Position numbers and translations under genes: made by a program. Positions 12,305 through 24,924 of a stretch of DNA of 64,000 bases are shown one piece after another. The notes beneath the pieces were generated by a model, which worked only from the letters and a program-made list of their open reading frames with translations, searched no databases and was not told where the DNA came from. Every line of letters starts with the position of its first letter. Positions within the stretch are counted from its first letter, which is position 1. This DNA is from Pycnopodia helianthoides (Eukaryota; Echinodermata; Asteroidea; Forcipulatida; Asteriidae): the NCBI GenBank assembly GCA_032158295.1, contig CM063246.1, positions 15,597,168 to 15,661,167 of the forward strand, given 5' to 3'.

Positions 12305-14094
12305 GAGAAAATTAAGAGATTGCATGAAACAATTCAAGGCATTTTGGCGTGAAAAACAAACGCACCCTTATGGGCTTTTTGCAATATTGTGCACATCTAA
12401 TCCGAAAAATCTCAAAGTTTTAGTTGATCCTGCTAATGTCTTTTAAACAAATGTTGACTCTGCTCTTTTAAGCCAGCTTATTAGAATTTTTGTTTATTGG
12501 ACGAGTAAAGCGTCGACTTTTAAGATTATATATTGCAATTATATCCTAACTTTTTTGCTGAAATTGTTAAGCCATGCACAACTTTGTTACCAAAATACTG
12601 ACAAAACAGTTGTGCATCTTAAAAATGTTTTGTCACTGAAGTTTCTTTTAAAGAGCAATAAATTGTCAAAAACATGTTGTGTACCCAATAGAAAAAAAAC
12701 GTTGGTATCAAATCAATGTACCCATGTTTTTTAACCTGAAACCTGCCTTAAAGTTATACGTTTGAATAGAATTCAAGGTTCAGGGTATTGTGTTAAAAGG
12801 GTACCCGTTTCCAAAACATGTGAAATTACCCGCACATTTAAAATGCACACACACAAAATCGTTCCTCCTTTTCACTATGATATGTTAAATCCAGAAGTAA
12901 ATAACAAAAAGCATTTTATTTCAGAATCGTGCTCTGTGCATAATGTTCTTTGAGTTCGTAATCCTTCTCTGAAAAGATGGTCCGATCAACTTAACTCATA
13001 TATGCCGCCGGAAATGTTGACATTCGTCAACAAAAACATGTAAAATGTATAATAGCATCTCTAACATATTGATGGAAATTCTAAGAAGCCCACCACTAGC
13101 ATAAATTCCAAAGATTTGTTTCCTTCTTTTACCTCAAGTCACTGACTGTTTTCTTCATTGACCCACGCAAAACGAAGTAGATTTTGAGTGATCAACCATT
13201 TCTTGTTTTGAGATTCTATCCTCACCAGCCTTCCTCTACAAATTGATATTGATGATAAGGTACTACTACAAGTAAAACCACAATTTAAAGACACACAATC
13301 CTAGACAACTTGCAAAGATCCTGCATAATAATGTCACCATTAAGCAATATAATATAGGCCCCTAGTGAAAACTACATTACCTTTTTGTACATGTGAGGAA
13401 TATTTACCGTGCGGGTACATTCAATTTACAATGAGAAGAATACAAGTGTATGTTCTCCTATCAGTGTTTAAAACCTAATTATTCAAAAATATTCCTGGCA
13501 CCCCCCCCCCCTACAAAGAAGGAATTGTATAATGCACAGTAGCTTTGATGTTGTTGAGGTTTATTTGCTCACAGCGCTCATTTACCTTGTGATGTATAGT
13601 TGAAGGTTACCGATAGTGATGAAGATGACGAGGCCAAGGTATAGACAGCTGCTTTCAACAACAACTGTTTTCACACATCTTTCTCAAATCCAACCCATTT
13701 AAGTTTTTTTTTTTTTTTTTTTAATATTAAAGCTTAATTCCGTGGTGGGCTACGTATTATTACAGAAATGGGGATCTCATTTTCACATGGTCCTGTATGA
13801 CTTTAATCTGATACTGTGGGTATTACTCACAGTTTAAAATCAGCTGCGAATTGTGTCTATATGTCATCGAGGTTTAGAGGTACACACATGATTAGTAAGG
13901 ATTTTAGTCAAATTTAGGCTGAAAGCTTACTGATTATGAAGTTCATATACTAGAACATTTTTTCAGTGAAGTATTTCCCTCTGAAATAAAGTCATACTCT
14001 AGAAGACTTGATTTAAAAACATAAAATATGCAACAGCTGATTTCGTTTGTTAATAATAAACAAAATTTAAGGACAATGTGTTTACATGCTGAAC
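12305..14094. other. Intergenic DNA, no supported gene
   Basis: AT-rich; the short ORFs lack domains. C- and T-homopolymer runs occur near 13501-13512 and 13706-13723. Confidence 0.4.
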
Positions 14095-14256
14095 ATTTTG
14101 CACGGTTTTTCACTATTTCCCCTGACTCACACAATGGATTATAGGCTCAAATTTTCACAGGTTTGTTATTTCATGTAAATAATTGATCACACAAAACATG
14201 AACACTGTCTGCCACTATTTTGTCAGCTCCACAAATCCTGTATAACCTTTAAACAT
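14095..14256 (+). mobile_element. Partial family B TTAA element
   Basis: TTTTTCACTATTTCCCC, GGCTCAAATTTTCACAGG, TTTGTTATTTCATG and GATCACACAAAACATGAACACTG follow, in the same order, the right half of the family B element at 20014-20358. The copy ends near ACCTTTAAAC. The left half could not be traced, so this is an old half-copy. Confidence 0.6.
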
Positions 14257-15579
14257 GCTAATGCGGCAGATTAATTGATAACCTTTTAGAAAAAATTACG
14301 ATGTGGTATCCCTAACAATCTCTTGAAATGTATATAGTATGCACTTTCAACCCTAAAGTAGTGAAGTAGGCAAACAAACATTTGTTGTTTTCTACTTCGA
14401 ATCTGTAAATGAAATAAACTACAGGCTTGATTTTTTTTGAATAGTTGAGTTTGTATGAATATGAACTACCCTGAAATTATTATAAGCTGCGATTATCATG
14501 AATATAACTGAATGAGGATGTTTTGATGTTCCTAATTAATTTGAGACCAAAGGTCGTATGGTCTCATGTTCTGCGCAGTCAAAAGCCTGAAGTGTACGAT
14601 CAATTTTAATTTGTATGTGTTTTTTCTTTATTACTTTAGTTTCTTTTTTTCTGTTTAGACTACCAATATTATAAAATTAAACCATGTTCTCATCAAGAAC
14701 AATGTATCCCGATAGCAGCAAGTAAATAGTTGTCTACGAATATTACTGTGACAGCGGACACTAGATAGATGTTGTTATATAAAGCACACATAAATTCTTG
14801 TCATTTGATTGGAGGAACACGCGTCACGTGTCATCCTTTAGTTTACCATGTATACTGCCGCGTCGCTCTAAAATTGAATATGAGTCCATTATGGATATTT
14901 ATAGAACGCTTCTATATATAATAATGATAATAATTAATAATAATAATTTCATTTAAAACACCGTTCCGACATTGTACTGTAACTTTAATTTGAGCAAAAC
15001 ACAGAACAAAATTTCGCATTTTGAAATTTATCACCGTGAATATATAATGTAGGCTTTAAAGCAAAATATTTCACTGACGGAAAGCTGGAACATGAGCCCA
15101 TGAGTTGGCAAGCGTGAAGCACACAGTACAGCATACATCCAATTGCCTACGAACCTGTCTTCGCCTTGATTTGACTGAACAGACGTTTGTCTCAGAAGCA
15201 TTTGCATAAATGTCTGCTTGTGCTGTGTCTGCACTGGGGTCAGACATGTGAGAACCGTATAACGGTCTGACTGGCAGATTTCAGCTCTCCCTCCGGCTCA
15301 ACTTTAGCATGAATTAGATCGGGCGAATTCATTGAATGTGCCGGATGCACAAATGCCGCATAAATCTACCATGCTGCGCACTAATTTAACCCTTTAGCCG
15401 TGATTTCATTGTATTTGCCTTTTCTTTTGGTGTTAAGTCACGTATCCTTAGCTCAAGCCCTGGTCCAATCAAGGTTCAGATTGACCTCGTCGTTACGTAA
15501 TTAATTACCAATGTCGTCGTCATTGTCATCACAATCATCCCATAATCGTCAATACCTGTATGCTGGCTCATTCCAATTC
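14257..15579. other. Intergenic DNA, no supported gene
   Basis: No exon was supported. At about 14890-14950 TATTTATAGAACGCTTCTATATATAATAATG resembles in style the tail of the LINE at 0.6 kb (AGCGCTATATAAATG plus ATT repeats) and may be a dead retroposon end. Confidence 0.35.
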
Positions 15580-15824
15580 TACACTGCAAAAACTGGGGTG
15601 TTAAAATTGACACCATAGGTGTTGTCACGTATATATACCAAACAAGAATCAAATTTTACATCATAGGAGGTTGACATAACAGTAATTTCTGCCAAAACAA
15701 TTACATTGGTGTTATTTTAATACCCCGTGGTGTTAATTTTATTCTCCCTCTTGGGTATCTATATGTGACAACACCCATAGTGCACTATAGTGTCCATTTT
15801 TAACACCCCAGTTTTTGCAGTGTA
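15580..15824. mobile_element. Miniature inverted-repeat element, CACTGCAAAAACTGGGG ends
   Basis: The left end ACACTGCAAAAACTGGGGTG and the right end CACCCCAGTTTTTGCAGTGT are mirror images. The similarity continues inward through GTTAAAAATGGACAC and GGTGTTGTCAC, so the terminal inverted repeat is about 45 bp. TA on each side could be the target duplication, pointing to a Tc1/mariner-type or similar parent. The centre has no ORF. Confidence 0.85.
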
Positions 15825-15849
15825 TAATTACCATCGATATTGACCTCAA

Positions 15850-16800
15850 GATCTACTTGTCCATCCTGACTGATATGGTCATAACTTAACCAACATTAAT
15901 ATCATCTCCATGAACTACACCGTCATCAACTCATTATCATTTCCACGGTCACATTGTTCACATCTTCACCACGATACCCACCTTCCTAATCACCGTGACC
16001 TTCCTCAGCACAATCAGCCACATATCTCACTCATATCGTCATCACCCAACCATCATTATTATTTCCATATATTCACCGTCACATTTATCAAAATCATCAT
16101 AATCATCATCATCGGTATCCCTCCTTCACTATCCCCCACCTTGGACATCATCATTATCATAACTATCATTATCAGAGCAATCAGTATCACCGTTCATAGT
16201 ATTACCATTACCATATATAATCACTAATATTAGTTTTATTATAATCACCATCATTACAATTATCATGATGATCAAAATCACTGATAGCACTATTATCATG
16301 ATCACCGTTATTACAGCTATCAGTGTCATCATTGCCATGATCACCATCAACAAAATTATCTATACCACCATTTACATAGTTATCAATATCGCCACTATCA
16401 ATTACACCAATGTTGTCAATACCACCATTGTCATGACCACCATTATTTTGATCATCGTTATCATAGTTATCAGTTTCACCATCATCCCGATCACCAATAT
16501 TACCATTTACATTATCAATATCTCTATTATCATGATTTCCCCGATTTCAAAGTTATCATTACCACCGTTACGATCACCAGTATTTAACATAGTTATCGAT
16601 GTCACCATTATTAGGTCACCATTATCATGATCACCGTTGAACAATAGTTATTAATATCACCATCTTCACGACCACCAACATCACCATTAACATTATCAAT
16701 CTCACTCTTATCATGTGTATAATCATCGTTATCATAGTTATCAATGTCACCACCATTATCAATATCATAGTGTCATCATAAACCCACCACTACTATAGTA
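15850..16800 (+). repeat. Degenerate ATC/ATT-rich trinucleotide array
   Basis: Nearly 1 kb built of ATC, ATT and ACC triplets such as ATCATCACCATTATCATGATC, with frequent ATCACCATTATCATG phrases. It is open in long frames on both strands because the triplets rarely form stops. The encoded Ile/Thr/Val-rich or Met/Ile-rich proteins are artefacts. The motif is the reverse complement of the GAT array at 7.9-8.9 kb, so the two are in inverted orientation. Confidence 0.85.
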
Positions 16801-17429
16801 TAATAAAACTCCTCCACCAACACCACATTCGTCATTCCTCATCAACCACATCACCACTATCATGCTTGATCATGTTAGAAAAAAAAATTAACTATAGAAT
16901 GAAGAACACCCTAAGCCCCATTCTAACAGTGTACCTTAACTAGGCCTCAATACGACGCCCATCATCTGAACTTAGACAGAATCCAGGCTGAAGGCAAACT
17001 GTACGCATCAGCAGAAAAACGAAGACGAAAATTTATGATTTTGCTGAGGTCTGTTGCATCAGTCTTCTGCATGTAGTTAGAATTATGGACGAGAATTGAG
17101 AATGATGCTGTAATCAGTGCATGAGTTTAACATATGAGGCCCACTGACGGGTCTTACAGAACATGATCATAATTATTACCCACAATGTTTTAGTCTGGAA
17201 AATTTAATTTTTGTCAATATGTTTACAGTGGTTTAAAAAAAATTGTGTAAATTAAACGTAAAATTGAAGAAAACGATGACAATATCCAGTAATAGTTTAT
17301 GATTTTGAAAAAGAAACATTACAAAATATATTGGAGAAAATAGGCTTTATGTTGTGGCACTCTAGTGATGATAATGAGAAGGATTGTGTTATGGATTATT
17401 ATTGATAATGTAATTATGATGATGTCTCT

Positions 17430-17935
17430 GCTGTTTGCTGTTCACGTTTCTGCTGGTGCTGTTTTTGATGCTATTCCATATTGACGGTACTTTTGCTGCT
17501 GTAGCTGCTTCTGTTGTTGAGGATGTTGCGGTTGTTAGTTAATGTTGGTGTAGCTGCCGCTGATATTTGCTGTTTCTTTTTGTTGCTGCTGCTGTTGTTT
17601 TTGTTGCTGTTGGTGCTGTTACTTTATCTGACGCAATGAGTTGATGCTGCTGGTTTTGCTGATGCTGGTTTTGCTGCTGCTGCCCTTGTTGTATACTGCT
17701 GCTGATCTAGCTGTTGACACGGCAGTATAGCTGTTGCGGTATGCCTGCACCTGCTGAATTGCCGATATTAATGCGTTACGGTTGCTGCCTGCTGACAGCT
17801 GCTGCTGGTGAAGTTGTTCAGATGGTTTCCGTTGGCAATGTTGCTGGTGCTGCAGCTGCTGCTGCAGCTGCTGCTGCTGTAGCTAGTTACGATAAAGCTC
17901 TTTTTGCTGATAGTGCTGTTGATAACCAACATGGT
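17430..17935 (+). repeat. Degenerate CTG/TTG trinucleotide tract
   Basis: Rich in GCTGCTG, TTGTTGCTG and GCTGCAGCTGCTGCTGCAG. The densest part is at 17840-17880, where one frame reads ten alanines in a row. No splice site or domain accompanies the 75-codon ORF at 17714-17941, so it is treated as simple sequence rather than a homopolymer-containing exon. CAG/CTG tracts of this kind can be length-variable. Confidence 0.75.
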
Positions 17936-17941
17936 GTTTGA

Positions 17942-19307
17942 TAATACTGTTAAAACAATAACGTTGGCAGTGAGGATCATTACATTTTAAGACAGCAATG
18001 AACAATAATACATAGTATTATAACTGTTTTCTCGTATCCGGTGACCTAGCATCGGGATACGGAAATTAACCCCCCTGGGATGCCAAGAAAGAAGAAAAAA
18101 AGAAATAAGAAAAGGATACCATAACTTGATCAAAAGCAATAATGAAAAGTGCTCCCATAAACTGACTGTGTCCAACACACGGTGTAATTTTCAATATAAT
18201 TAGTTTCCATATAACGGTAGATAAAAGCAACCATCAATTTTAGAATTGGTTGAGCGTCAAAGCTTCAGATCTCTAGGAAACGTCAACTTGTTCTTCCATA
18301 AAATGTTAACTACCTTGCAAGGTTTACAATTTGCAAGGTTTTAAATCAAGGCTCAAGGTTTTAAAATCAAAATACTGTAGTGGAGAACATCATAAACTGT
18401 TACGAACAGACGAATACAAGCCGTGATATTTAAAGTTAACCATTCCACTCATAAGAAATCCTTTGTTGAGTTCATGACCGCGCCCCTAGACGATCATCAT
18501 CTTTCCCAACGAGACACAATACATGCACGTGCACCAGTCTAGAACAACAAGACGACGATTTACTTGTGGCCGCACTCAGCCGTCTGAACTTCATTTGCAT
18601 ATTAAATAAGATCCCGCCTTTACCCACACACTTAATCGTGTACATGATGGGCCCCTTGTGCCCAAACACCGCCCAGGCAATTGCAAGTCGGCCAGCTCGT
18701 CCCGCCAGCTGACGGGCTAATAAGGTGCATTGTCTCATTCCTAAGACATCCGTGTTTTCGGAGTCCTGCTATGCCAGCAACAGTTAGCCACAGGAAATTC
18801 GGCGGCCATTTTATCGATCGAAGTAAATTTGTTGCATTTGGCGAGGACTATATCGTGACAAGCATGCCTTGATATTATACACTGACCCTGAAGGAATAAT
18901 GGCTGTGTATGATGAAGCTGCCGTCGGAGGGCGCTATTATAGACAATAGCTAAACTTGTTAATCAAACAAAATATTGACTAATTGGTTCTATCAAGCATT
19001 CCCAATAATGCACCATTTCCAGCTCTTCTTCTTACACTATTCACAAAACAACGAGCCAGTATGGCAGCCATCTTTCAGACTAGCTTGACAGTATTTCTAA
19101 ATAGAAAAACAGGAACACTTAATCATTAAAAAGAAGAGAAAAATATAAATTAATCTAAGAATGTTTCGATTCAAATAATATAGATTACCTTCGGTTAAGT
19201 CTGTGTCGCCAGCTATCTTACAGCCAATCGTAAAAGACTAAGACTTTGAGCTTTATTCATTGAAATCAACGAGTCCTTAAAATGTGTCTTAGACCGTTTC
19301 TGAAATA
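17942..19307. other. Intergenic DNA with a GC-richer patch
   Basis: The segment 18470-18860 is richer in GC than its flanks. It contains GCGGCCATTTTATCGATCG (a YY1-like core GCCATTTT), TTGCATATTAAATAAG and CCAGCTGACGGGC. It could be a conserved non-coding or promoter-like element. The ORFs on both strands are unconvincing. Confidence 0.3.
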
Positions 19308-19424
19308 GTGGCTGTGGCTACGGTTAGCTAACTTTGTTAACACGCGTTGAAGCACAGGCTGCCCGTATCAACACCCTTAGTAACAGCCATAGCCGCAGCC
19401 ATAACCGCCAATTCAGATGCGGCT
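19308..19424. repeat. Foldback element with GC-rich arms, copy 2 (inverted)
   Basis: GTGGCTGTGGCTACGGTTAG at the left mirrors CATAGCCGCAGCCATAACCGCC at the right. Read on the minus strand it aligns with the element at 3253-3373 through GGCTGTTACTAAGGGTGTTG and TGTGCTTCAA. Confidence 0.6.
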
Positions 19425-20013
19425 GTATAATTGGGGAGTTTTGAACCGTGCCTCCTTGCAAATTACTCTCGTCCCAATAACTTATACTGATTTAGAATTG
19501 AAATTTGACTCGACGTAGATTTTGATTAAAAATGAAAACATATCCCTGTGTTTTTTTCTTTGGTAGATTTAAAAAAAATTGTTTTCGTTTTCCCCTTCGG
19601 TCAAGAACTAACAGAATGATAGAGAAATTGAATGTCTGAACAAGTGAAATTGAAGCGAGAAACACAAGCGTGTCGGCTTCTATAAGATGTTCTGCGCTAT
19701 ACCCTTTTTAGTAACTGTTGACATCTAAGTTCTTCCATATTATACTGATGAGAAATGAAGCGTGGAAATTACACTGAATAATTAAGGTGAACTTCGTAGA
19801 TGAAGAAGGAGGATTGATTTATATGCCTTGACATGCAATTGCCTATTCGGACTCACTGTGCTCATGGGAATTGGATGCTTCGGGAAAACAGGAAAACTCA
19901 TTCTAACAGTGAAGCGTGACTCAATATACTTTGGTTATCTTGGTGTTTGTGGCTGTAAATGTCACTGTTTTAAAGGGTTCGTCACAAACAGACCCAATTC
20001 CATGTAGAGCTGC

Positions 20014-20358
20014 TTAAAGGCCCTGTACACTATTGGTAAGATCGAAAAACACAATGTTCACAGATTCACACATAACTTACATGATTTAAAGTAAGTAATG
20101 GTAGAAAGGGTTCCTTAAAATACTTCTGCCTAAAATGCTATCGTTTCTGAGAAACGAGTAAAACAATAGTAATTATCGCGCGCGATAATTTGAAAAAACA
20201 GAAAACACATAAGATCTCTTTTCACTATTTTCTCGTGACCTCGATGACCAATTATTGAGCTCAAACTTTCACAGGTTTGTTTGTTCATGCATATGTTTAA
20301 TCACACAAAATGTGGACACTGATTTTGAGCTGTTACCAAAAGTGTTTAATACCTTTAA
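20014..20358 (+). mobile_element. TTAA miniature element family B, copy 1
   Basis: Flanked by TTAA (20014-20017 and 20355-20358). The left end AGGCCCTGTACACTATTGG and the right end CCAAAAGTGTTTAATACCTT are inverted relatives. The exact centre is the perfect palindrome AATTATCGCGCGCGATAATT. Two further copies lie at 56.5 and 60.3 kb in the opposite orientation and a half copy at 14.1 kb. It has no coding capacity. Confidence 0.85.
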
Positions 20359-21757
20359 GCAGAAATACTGAGGTTTGTTTTCTTCTTCTAGGGAAACTTA
20401 ATGCAGGAATAAGTCACTCACGAGCAGTGTAAATGACATCTTGTTTTCATAGCAACAGCTTTGAGATAAGCTATTTTTCTGAAATAGCTCTGTGATATTT
20501 GGCCCTAATTTACCCCTTACAAAAACACCGTGTTTTTTTAAAAATATGTTTGGTTGAAGGCAATGCTAGCATCCTGAGAAAACAATCTAACTTTTAGGAT
20601 TTGTTTATAACTTAAAGTCCTGGAAAATAAAAGGCGATTACAAGTTCTTGTAAAATTAAACTGTACGGTAAACGTTATTCAATAGTTCCAATTTGTTGTT
20701 ATAAAAAGGGTTACACAAGTTATTACTTTACGCATACATTGTTGATTTTTGTCCAAAAGTGCAGTCAGCCCAATGAATATGTATCCAATAAATTAAAATG
20801 CTCTTTTTTATATAGTTGTTTTATTCCAAAATGTAATAATAAAGCTCGTTATCCACTTTAATAATTAACTTCTAAGCAGTTTTGGACATGAACGTTTCGA
20901 ATGAAATTAATTGGCTCAAACAAAAAAAGAAGAAAACAAAAGAAGAAGACAAAAAAAGGATGTCCCCTGAATAACAAAGAAACGTGCGCTTCTGCAATCA
21001 TCGTTACGGTATCCTCTATAATTACATGGCGAAATTATCTAAACACTTTGGTTGGTAACTGCAAAACTTGCCATGTGTTGAAAGCCATCTTACGAGAGGT
21101 GCTATGAGGCGTTTTGGGTTACAATTTGTTGTAAGCTTGAAATTGGATGGCTACACGCGAGCCTGTATGGTGGTCAGCACATCGGGAGACAGACTGATGG
21201 GACACCTTGTACATCGATGAGAAGAATTAGAAGCTGACTCAAATTTTGAAGCGCCCTAGTTTTTAAAATTATTTTAAATGATTGCATACAGTTCAAACTC
21301 CATGTTTGGGAATAAATGCAGTTTTCCATCAGCTCAATGGTCCAACCACGTGTTCTAAAATGCAAAAGGTTGTAACTGCTCTAAATATGTTTCCTCTCCT
21401 GCTTGTTTTTCGGATGTAATGTTCAGGCTTTATTTTTTGAAGAGTTAGTCGAAATTAATCAAAACCCAACAACGTATTCTTAGCAAATCAAACTGGTTTA
21501 GGTTAACAATAAGAAAAGCAAGTTTGGAATAATTATGTTCAAGTAGTGACATGTTTGACGGAATAGCCCTAAATGACATACTGTACTGACGAAATACAAA
21601 ACAGAACGAACAAACAGTGAAAGTTTTACAAACTGAGTGATCTTGAAAGGGGGAACCTGGTAACTTAATGAAGGCAACCATGCCCCTCGAAACGTTACAG
21701 CGTAGTTTCAGGTCATAACCACGTATAGAGTGTTAAACATTTGTTGAAATCGCGTAC
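20359..21757. other. Intergenic DNA, no supported gene
   Basis: AT-rich, with A-rich runs near 20920-20960. No exon or repeat family was recognised. Confidence 0.4.
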
Positions 21758-21928
21758 TATAGAGGTTTTACAGTCACGTGATTTTATCATGTGACTGTGT
21801 GTTTGAGACGCCATATTGCCGGTCAATGACCAGAGGCAAGATCACAGTTCATGACCGTAACCATGACCGGCAAGATGGCTGCCGTTGCGGTAGGCGGGGC
21901 CAGTGACGTCAGCTGAAAAACCTCTATA
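21758..21928. mobile_element. Miniature inverted-repeat element, TATAGAGGTTTT ends
   Basis: TATAGAGGTTTT at the left is mirrored by AAAACCTCTATA at the right. The inner parts CAGTCACGTGA and TGACGTCAGCTG continue the mirror imperfectly. The interior is GC-richer and repeats GACCGGCAA-type words (GCCGGTCAATGACC and CATGACCGGCAAG). It has no ORF. Confidence 0.75.
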
Positions 21929-23064
21929 CTAACATTATCTATAAGCTTCCAAGACATCAGATTCATTTGGAAAGTGCCATGTACTGTATAAATATGTTCA
22001 AGCTAAGCAAATTCCTGTTTACAACGAGGTTTTAAACTCTTGACTAGGTTTCTTAGTTTATCTTCACAAATTTAAATTGATATTTGTCACTTAGTTTGGA
22101 GAACACTAATTATGATATTAAATACTGGTGTCATAAGTTGACACCAAACAAACTTTTCAATCAGTGCACAACAATTTGAATTTCATCCTGTTTTCGTTGT
22201 TGTTGCGTATCAGGAATGTCAGTTTGTACTGAGATACCAGCACCTTCTTCCATGGTAGGAATTATCCCTAATTTTGTTTTGGTGGTTTTATTCACATGAT
22301 GATATCTCATGTTGTTTTGATATTGCCATAAACTATGTACACCGTGACCTTTTACGTTAGGCGTACCTCGGAGACTCGGAATTCCTGGCAAATTATCCAA
22401 CCATAAATAATTCAGCCGTGGATTCCGAGTTCATGAATTTTCTTTCATCTACCTTTTTGGAGATGACAACGCGGCTAAATTACTGTCCCTTGACAAGATA
22501 TAATCCGAATAAAAGGGATTTTTATCTTGTTTTCTTCTTAGTCACACCTAGAGTTAATGCAGCCAGACAAAAAAAAATCCGAATGTTTTGGATAATAAAT
22601 GTGCAGATGTTAGTTGTATGAAAAGGTTTCGTGCCATTGCAAAGATGTTCTCGTTTATGCATGATTGCAGACTCGTCTAGCTGAACAGACACGTGTACAA
22701 CTGCCGATAGAATATTCAATTGATACACACTGCTCTGCTTAAAACAACAACAGCAACTCCTTATGTCTACCTCTCTGAAACCGTTACCTCCCCCCTCAAA
22801 AAAAAAGTTTTGTTTCTGACTGCACAAGACTTGATTGTTCAGCAAAAAAGAAAGTTTACAACATCGGTAAAACATACCCTCGATACGAATGCACAAGTGT
22901 CGGGTTCCTAAAGGACATAATTAAATCATGATGGTTAAAGTGTTTGGGGAAAATGAATAGGCCATACAAGTTAACAATCGTGGTACATCTTTAGTAAGAC
23001 AAGATAAGATGAGCATTAGTTGTGTTTTTAAAAATGTATCTGCAAGTAAATCACACGCAAGACA
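21929..23064. other. Intergenic DNA, no supported gene
   Basis: Short ORFs on both strands have no domain or splice support. Confidence 0.4.
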
Positions 23065-23448
23065 TTAAAAGAACATTACAGAATTGGTAATTGTAAAATA
23101 TACTTTCGATCACAGATTTACATAAAACTTACACGGTCTAATGAGGATGATAGTAGAAAACATCCCTTGAAATATTTCTGTCTGAAATGCCATATTTGAT
23201 GAGAAATAAATAAACTAATTTTCCGATTGGAGTTTATCGCTCAGTGAGCGTTTTATTCATTTGTTGAACCTATATGATTTCATGCAAATGTATAATCCGT
23301 TTTTCACTATTTTCTCGTGACCCAGATGGCCGATTGATCTCAAACTTCTACAGGTTTGTCAGTTTATGTATATGGTGGATTACATAAAGTGCTTACACTG
23401 CCAGCAACTGTTTTGTTAGCAGAAACCGATTCTGTAATGTTCCTTTAA
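23065..23448 (+). mobile_element. TTAA miniature element family A, copy 2
   Basis: Bounded by TTAA at 23065-23068 and 23445-23448. Its ends are GAACATTACAGAATTGG and CGATTCTGTAATGTTC. The centre carries CGCTCAGTGAGCG. The sequence closely matches the copies at 29260-29652 and 33195-33588. Confidence 0.85.
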
Positions 23449-24233
23449 ACCAAAAAAACAACAACAACAAAAACTTGCAATGGAATGCGATTTAACAATG
23501 GCCTTGAGGCAATCGCAATCTAAGTGGGAAGGCTGGAATTCATTCGCTAGTAATTGAACAAAGAGAATCACTATCAGCAAAATAGTATATTTCCTGACAA
23601 TAATCCATATTAGTTTGCAATGAATATATTAACTTGTTGTTTCTGCCATCGGATATAATTGACATATAGATTCCTTACTCATCTCAAGGATCAGCGAATA
23701 TGAAACAATACACGATAGTTCTGCAAAGTTGTTGTTTACAATAACTATAAATCATCATTTTTGTGGCTCAGTCCTTTCTCTAACATGTAGGCTATATCAT
23801 TTTCTGTCACCCGATAGACTATTGCCAAAGACATGCAATAACTTTTAAATAGAATGTTGATTTTAAAACAAGATATGATTTCAATGGAACTCATGTCACC
23901 TGTCATGATGTTTCTTGTAAACGTGTTGAATAGGAACCCCCCAGGCGACATGAGTCAAGCTCGTTCTATATTCTATCAATAAGGTTATTGGTTAACATGT
24001 TCAATAGGTTATTGGTTAACATGTGGCCTTTTTGCAAATACGAGGGCAGGGGATGATATTGAGTTACGATACATGACAAGCGATATTAGTGCCTTTGTTG
24101 TTGCTTGGAGTGTTCAGAGGATTCGACGAACATAAAGGTCGTTGCGAAACGCTTAGAGCGAGACTTCCAGAAAGACCAAAAGCATGACTTATGTCCCCAT
24201 GCACTGATTATCAAGAAACCGAACAAACGTCTT

Positions 24234-24315
24234 ATGATTGCACAGTTTCTCGGCATTTCTTTTCTCGAACTTAGTTATGGTTTCAACTTCAAACACGTTG
24301 TTGTTCTTTTCTTGT
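24234..24315 (+). CDS. Candidate first coding exon (signal peptide) of the CUB membrane gene
   Basis: An ATG at 24234 opens MIAQFLGISFLELSYGF, then NFKHVVVLFL. Its hydrophobic stretch VVVLFLF is completed across the junction and could be a signal-peptide core. The exon ends at 24315 at a consensus donor GTGAGT and leaves one base of a codon (phase 1). That is the phase required by the CUB-like exon 897 bp downstream. The start context (C at -3) is weak, and the same frame is open upstream to about 24105, so an internal exon with an earlier start is possible. It is called on splice consensus, phase agreement and hydrophobicity only. Confidence 0.42.
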
Positions 24316-24475
24316 GTGAGTAATGAATTAATTTGTGATGGTTTTCTTGATTAATTAATTAAAGCATGAGTTAGGCCTGCGCTAAATGTCGCACTTTTGC
24401 CGAGCCGAACTCAAATGTTTTCAGTTCGATTCGACACGGCAAGAGCGCGACGTTTGTCACCGTGTCGTGCCGCTA

Positions 24476-24510
24476 CCGTGTAGCACGGCAGGGCTTGCCG
24501 TGCTACACGG
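24476..24510. repeat. GC-rich perfect hairpin
   Basis: CCGTGTAGCACGGCA and TGCCGTGCTACACGG are perfect 15-base inverted arms around a five-base loop. They sit in a GC-rich patch at 24400-24620 that also repeats CGCTAAATGTCGC / CGCTAAACGTCGC and CGACACG words. The patch looks like a mobile foldback of unknown type. It lies in the first proposed intron of the CUB gene. Confidence 0.6.
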
Positions 24511-24857
24511 CAGTGCCGAACTTAAATAAAAGGTTTGCGCTAAACGTCGCTCTTTTGTCGAATTTAATTCCTAATTTTACAACTGTTTGAGTTCGACACG
24601 ACAAACGTGCCACAAATCGACCAGTAGGCCTACTAGAGTTGCTAATCGCAAAATAAAACAAAATAAAACATTTTGCAGTCAATCAACAAAATCTGTGCCA
24701 TTCTGTTTAAGTCGGATTGAATTGACATTTGTAGCTTGAAATCACTACTGGTCTCTATTCAGGAACATATTTGAATTGTTATTATTGTATTCCTCAAGTT
24801 AAGAGCAAATAATAGGAAACGTTTCATAATGAAGAAAACCCAACCGTTGAATACTTA

Positions 24858-24924
24858 TTGCAGGCCTCGACAAATCTCCCGTCCGATTGGCCGGGACATG
24901 GTGAAATTTTGTCGGGGCCTGCAA
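24858..24924. repeat. Short foldback, GCAGGCCTCGACAAA arms
   Basis: TTGCAGGCCTCGACAAAT at the left is mirrored by ATTTTGTCGGGGCCTGCAA at the right, with about 30 bases between the arms. The 73-codon ORF crossing it is not called. Confidence 0.6.

Noticed and set aside
15910..16630. ORFs rich in Ile, Thr, His or Met
   Set aside because: Products of the degenerate ATC array, open on both strands by composition.
17714..17941. ORF with a ten-alanine run, possible homopolymer-containing exon
   Set aside because: Simple CTG-rich sequence; no splice junctions or flanking domain.
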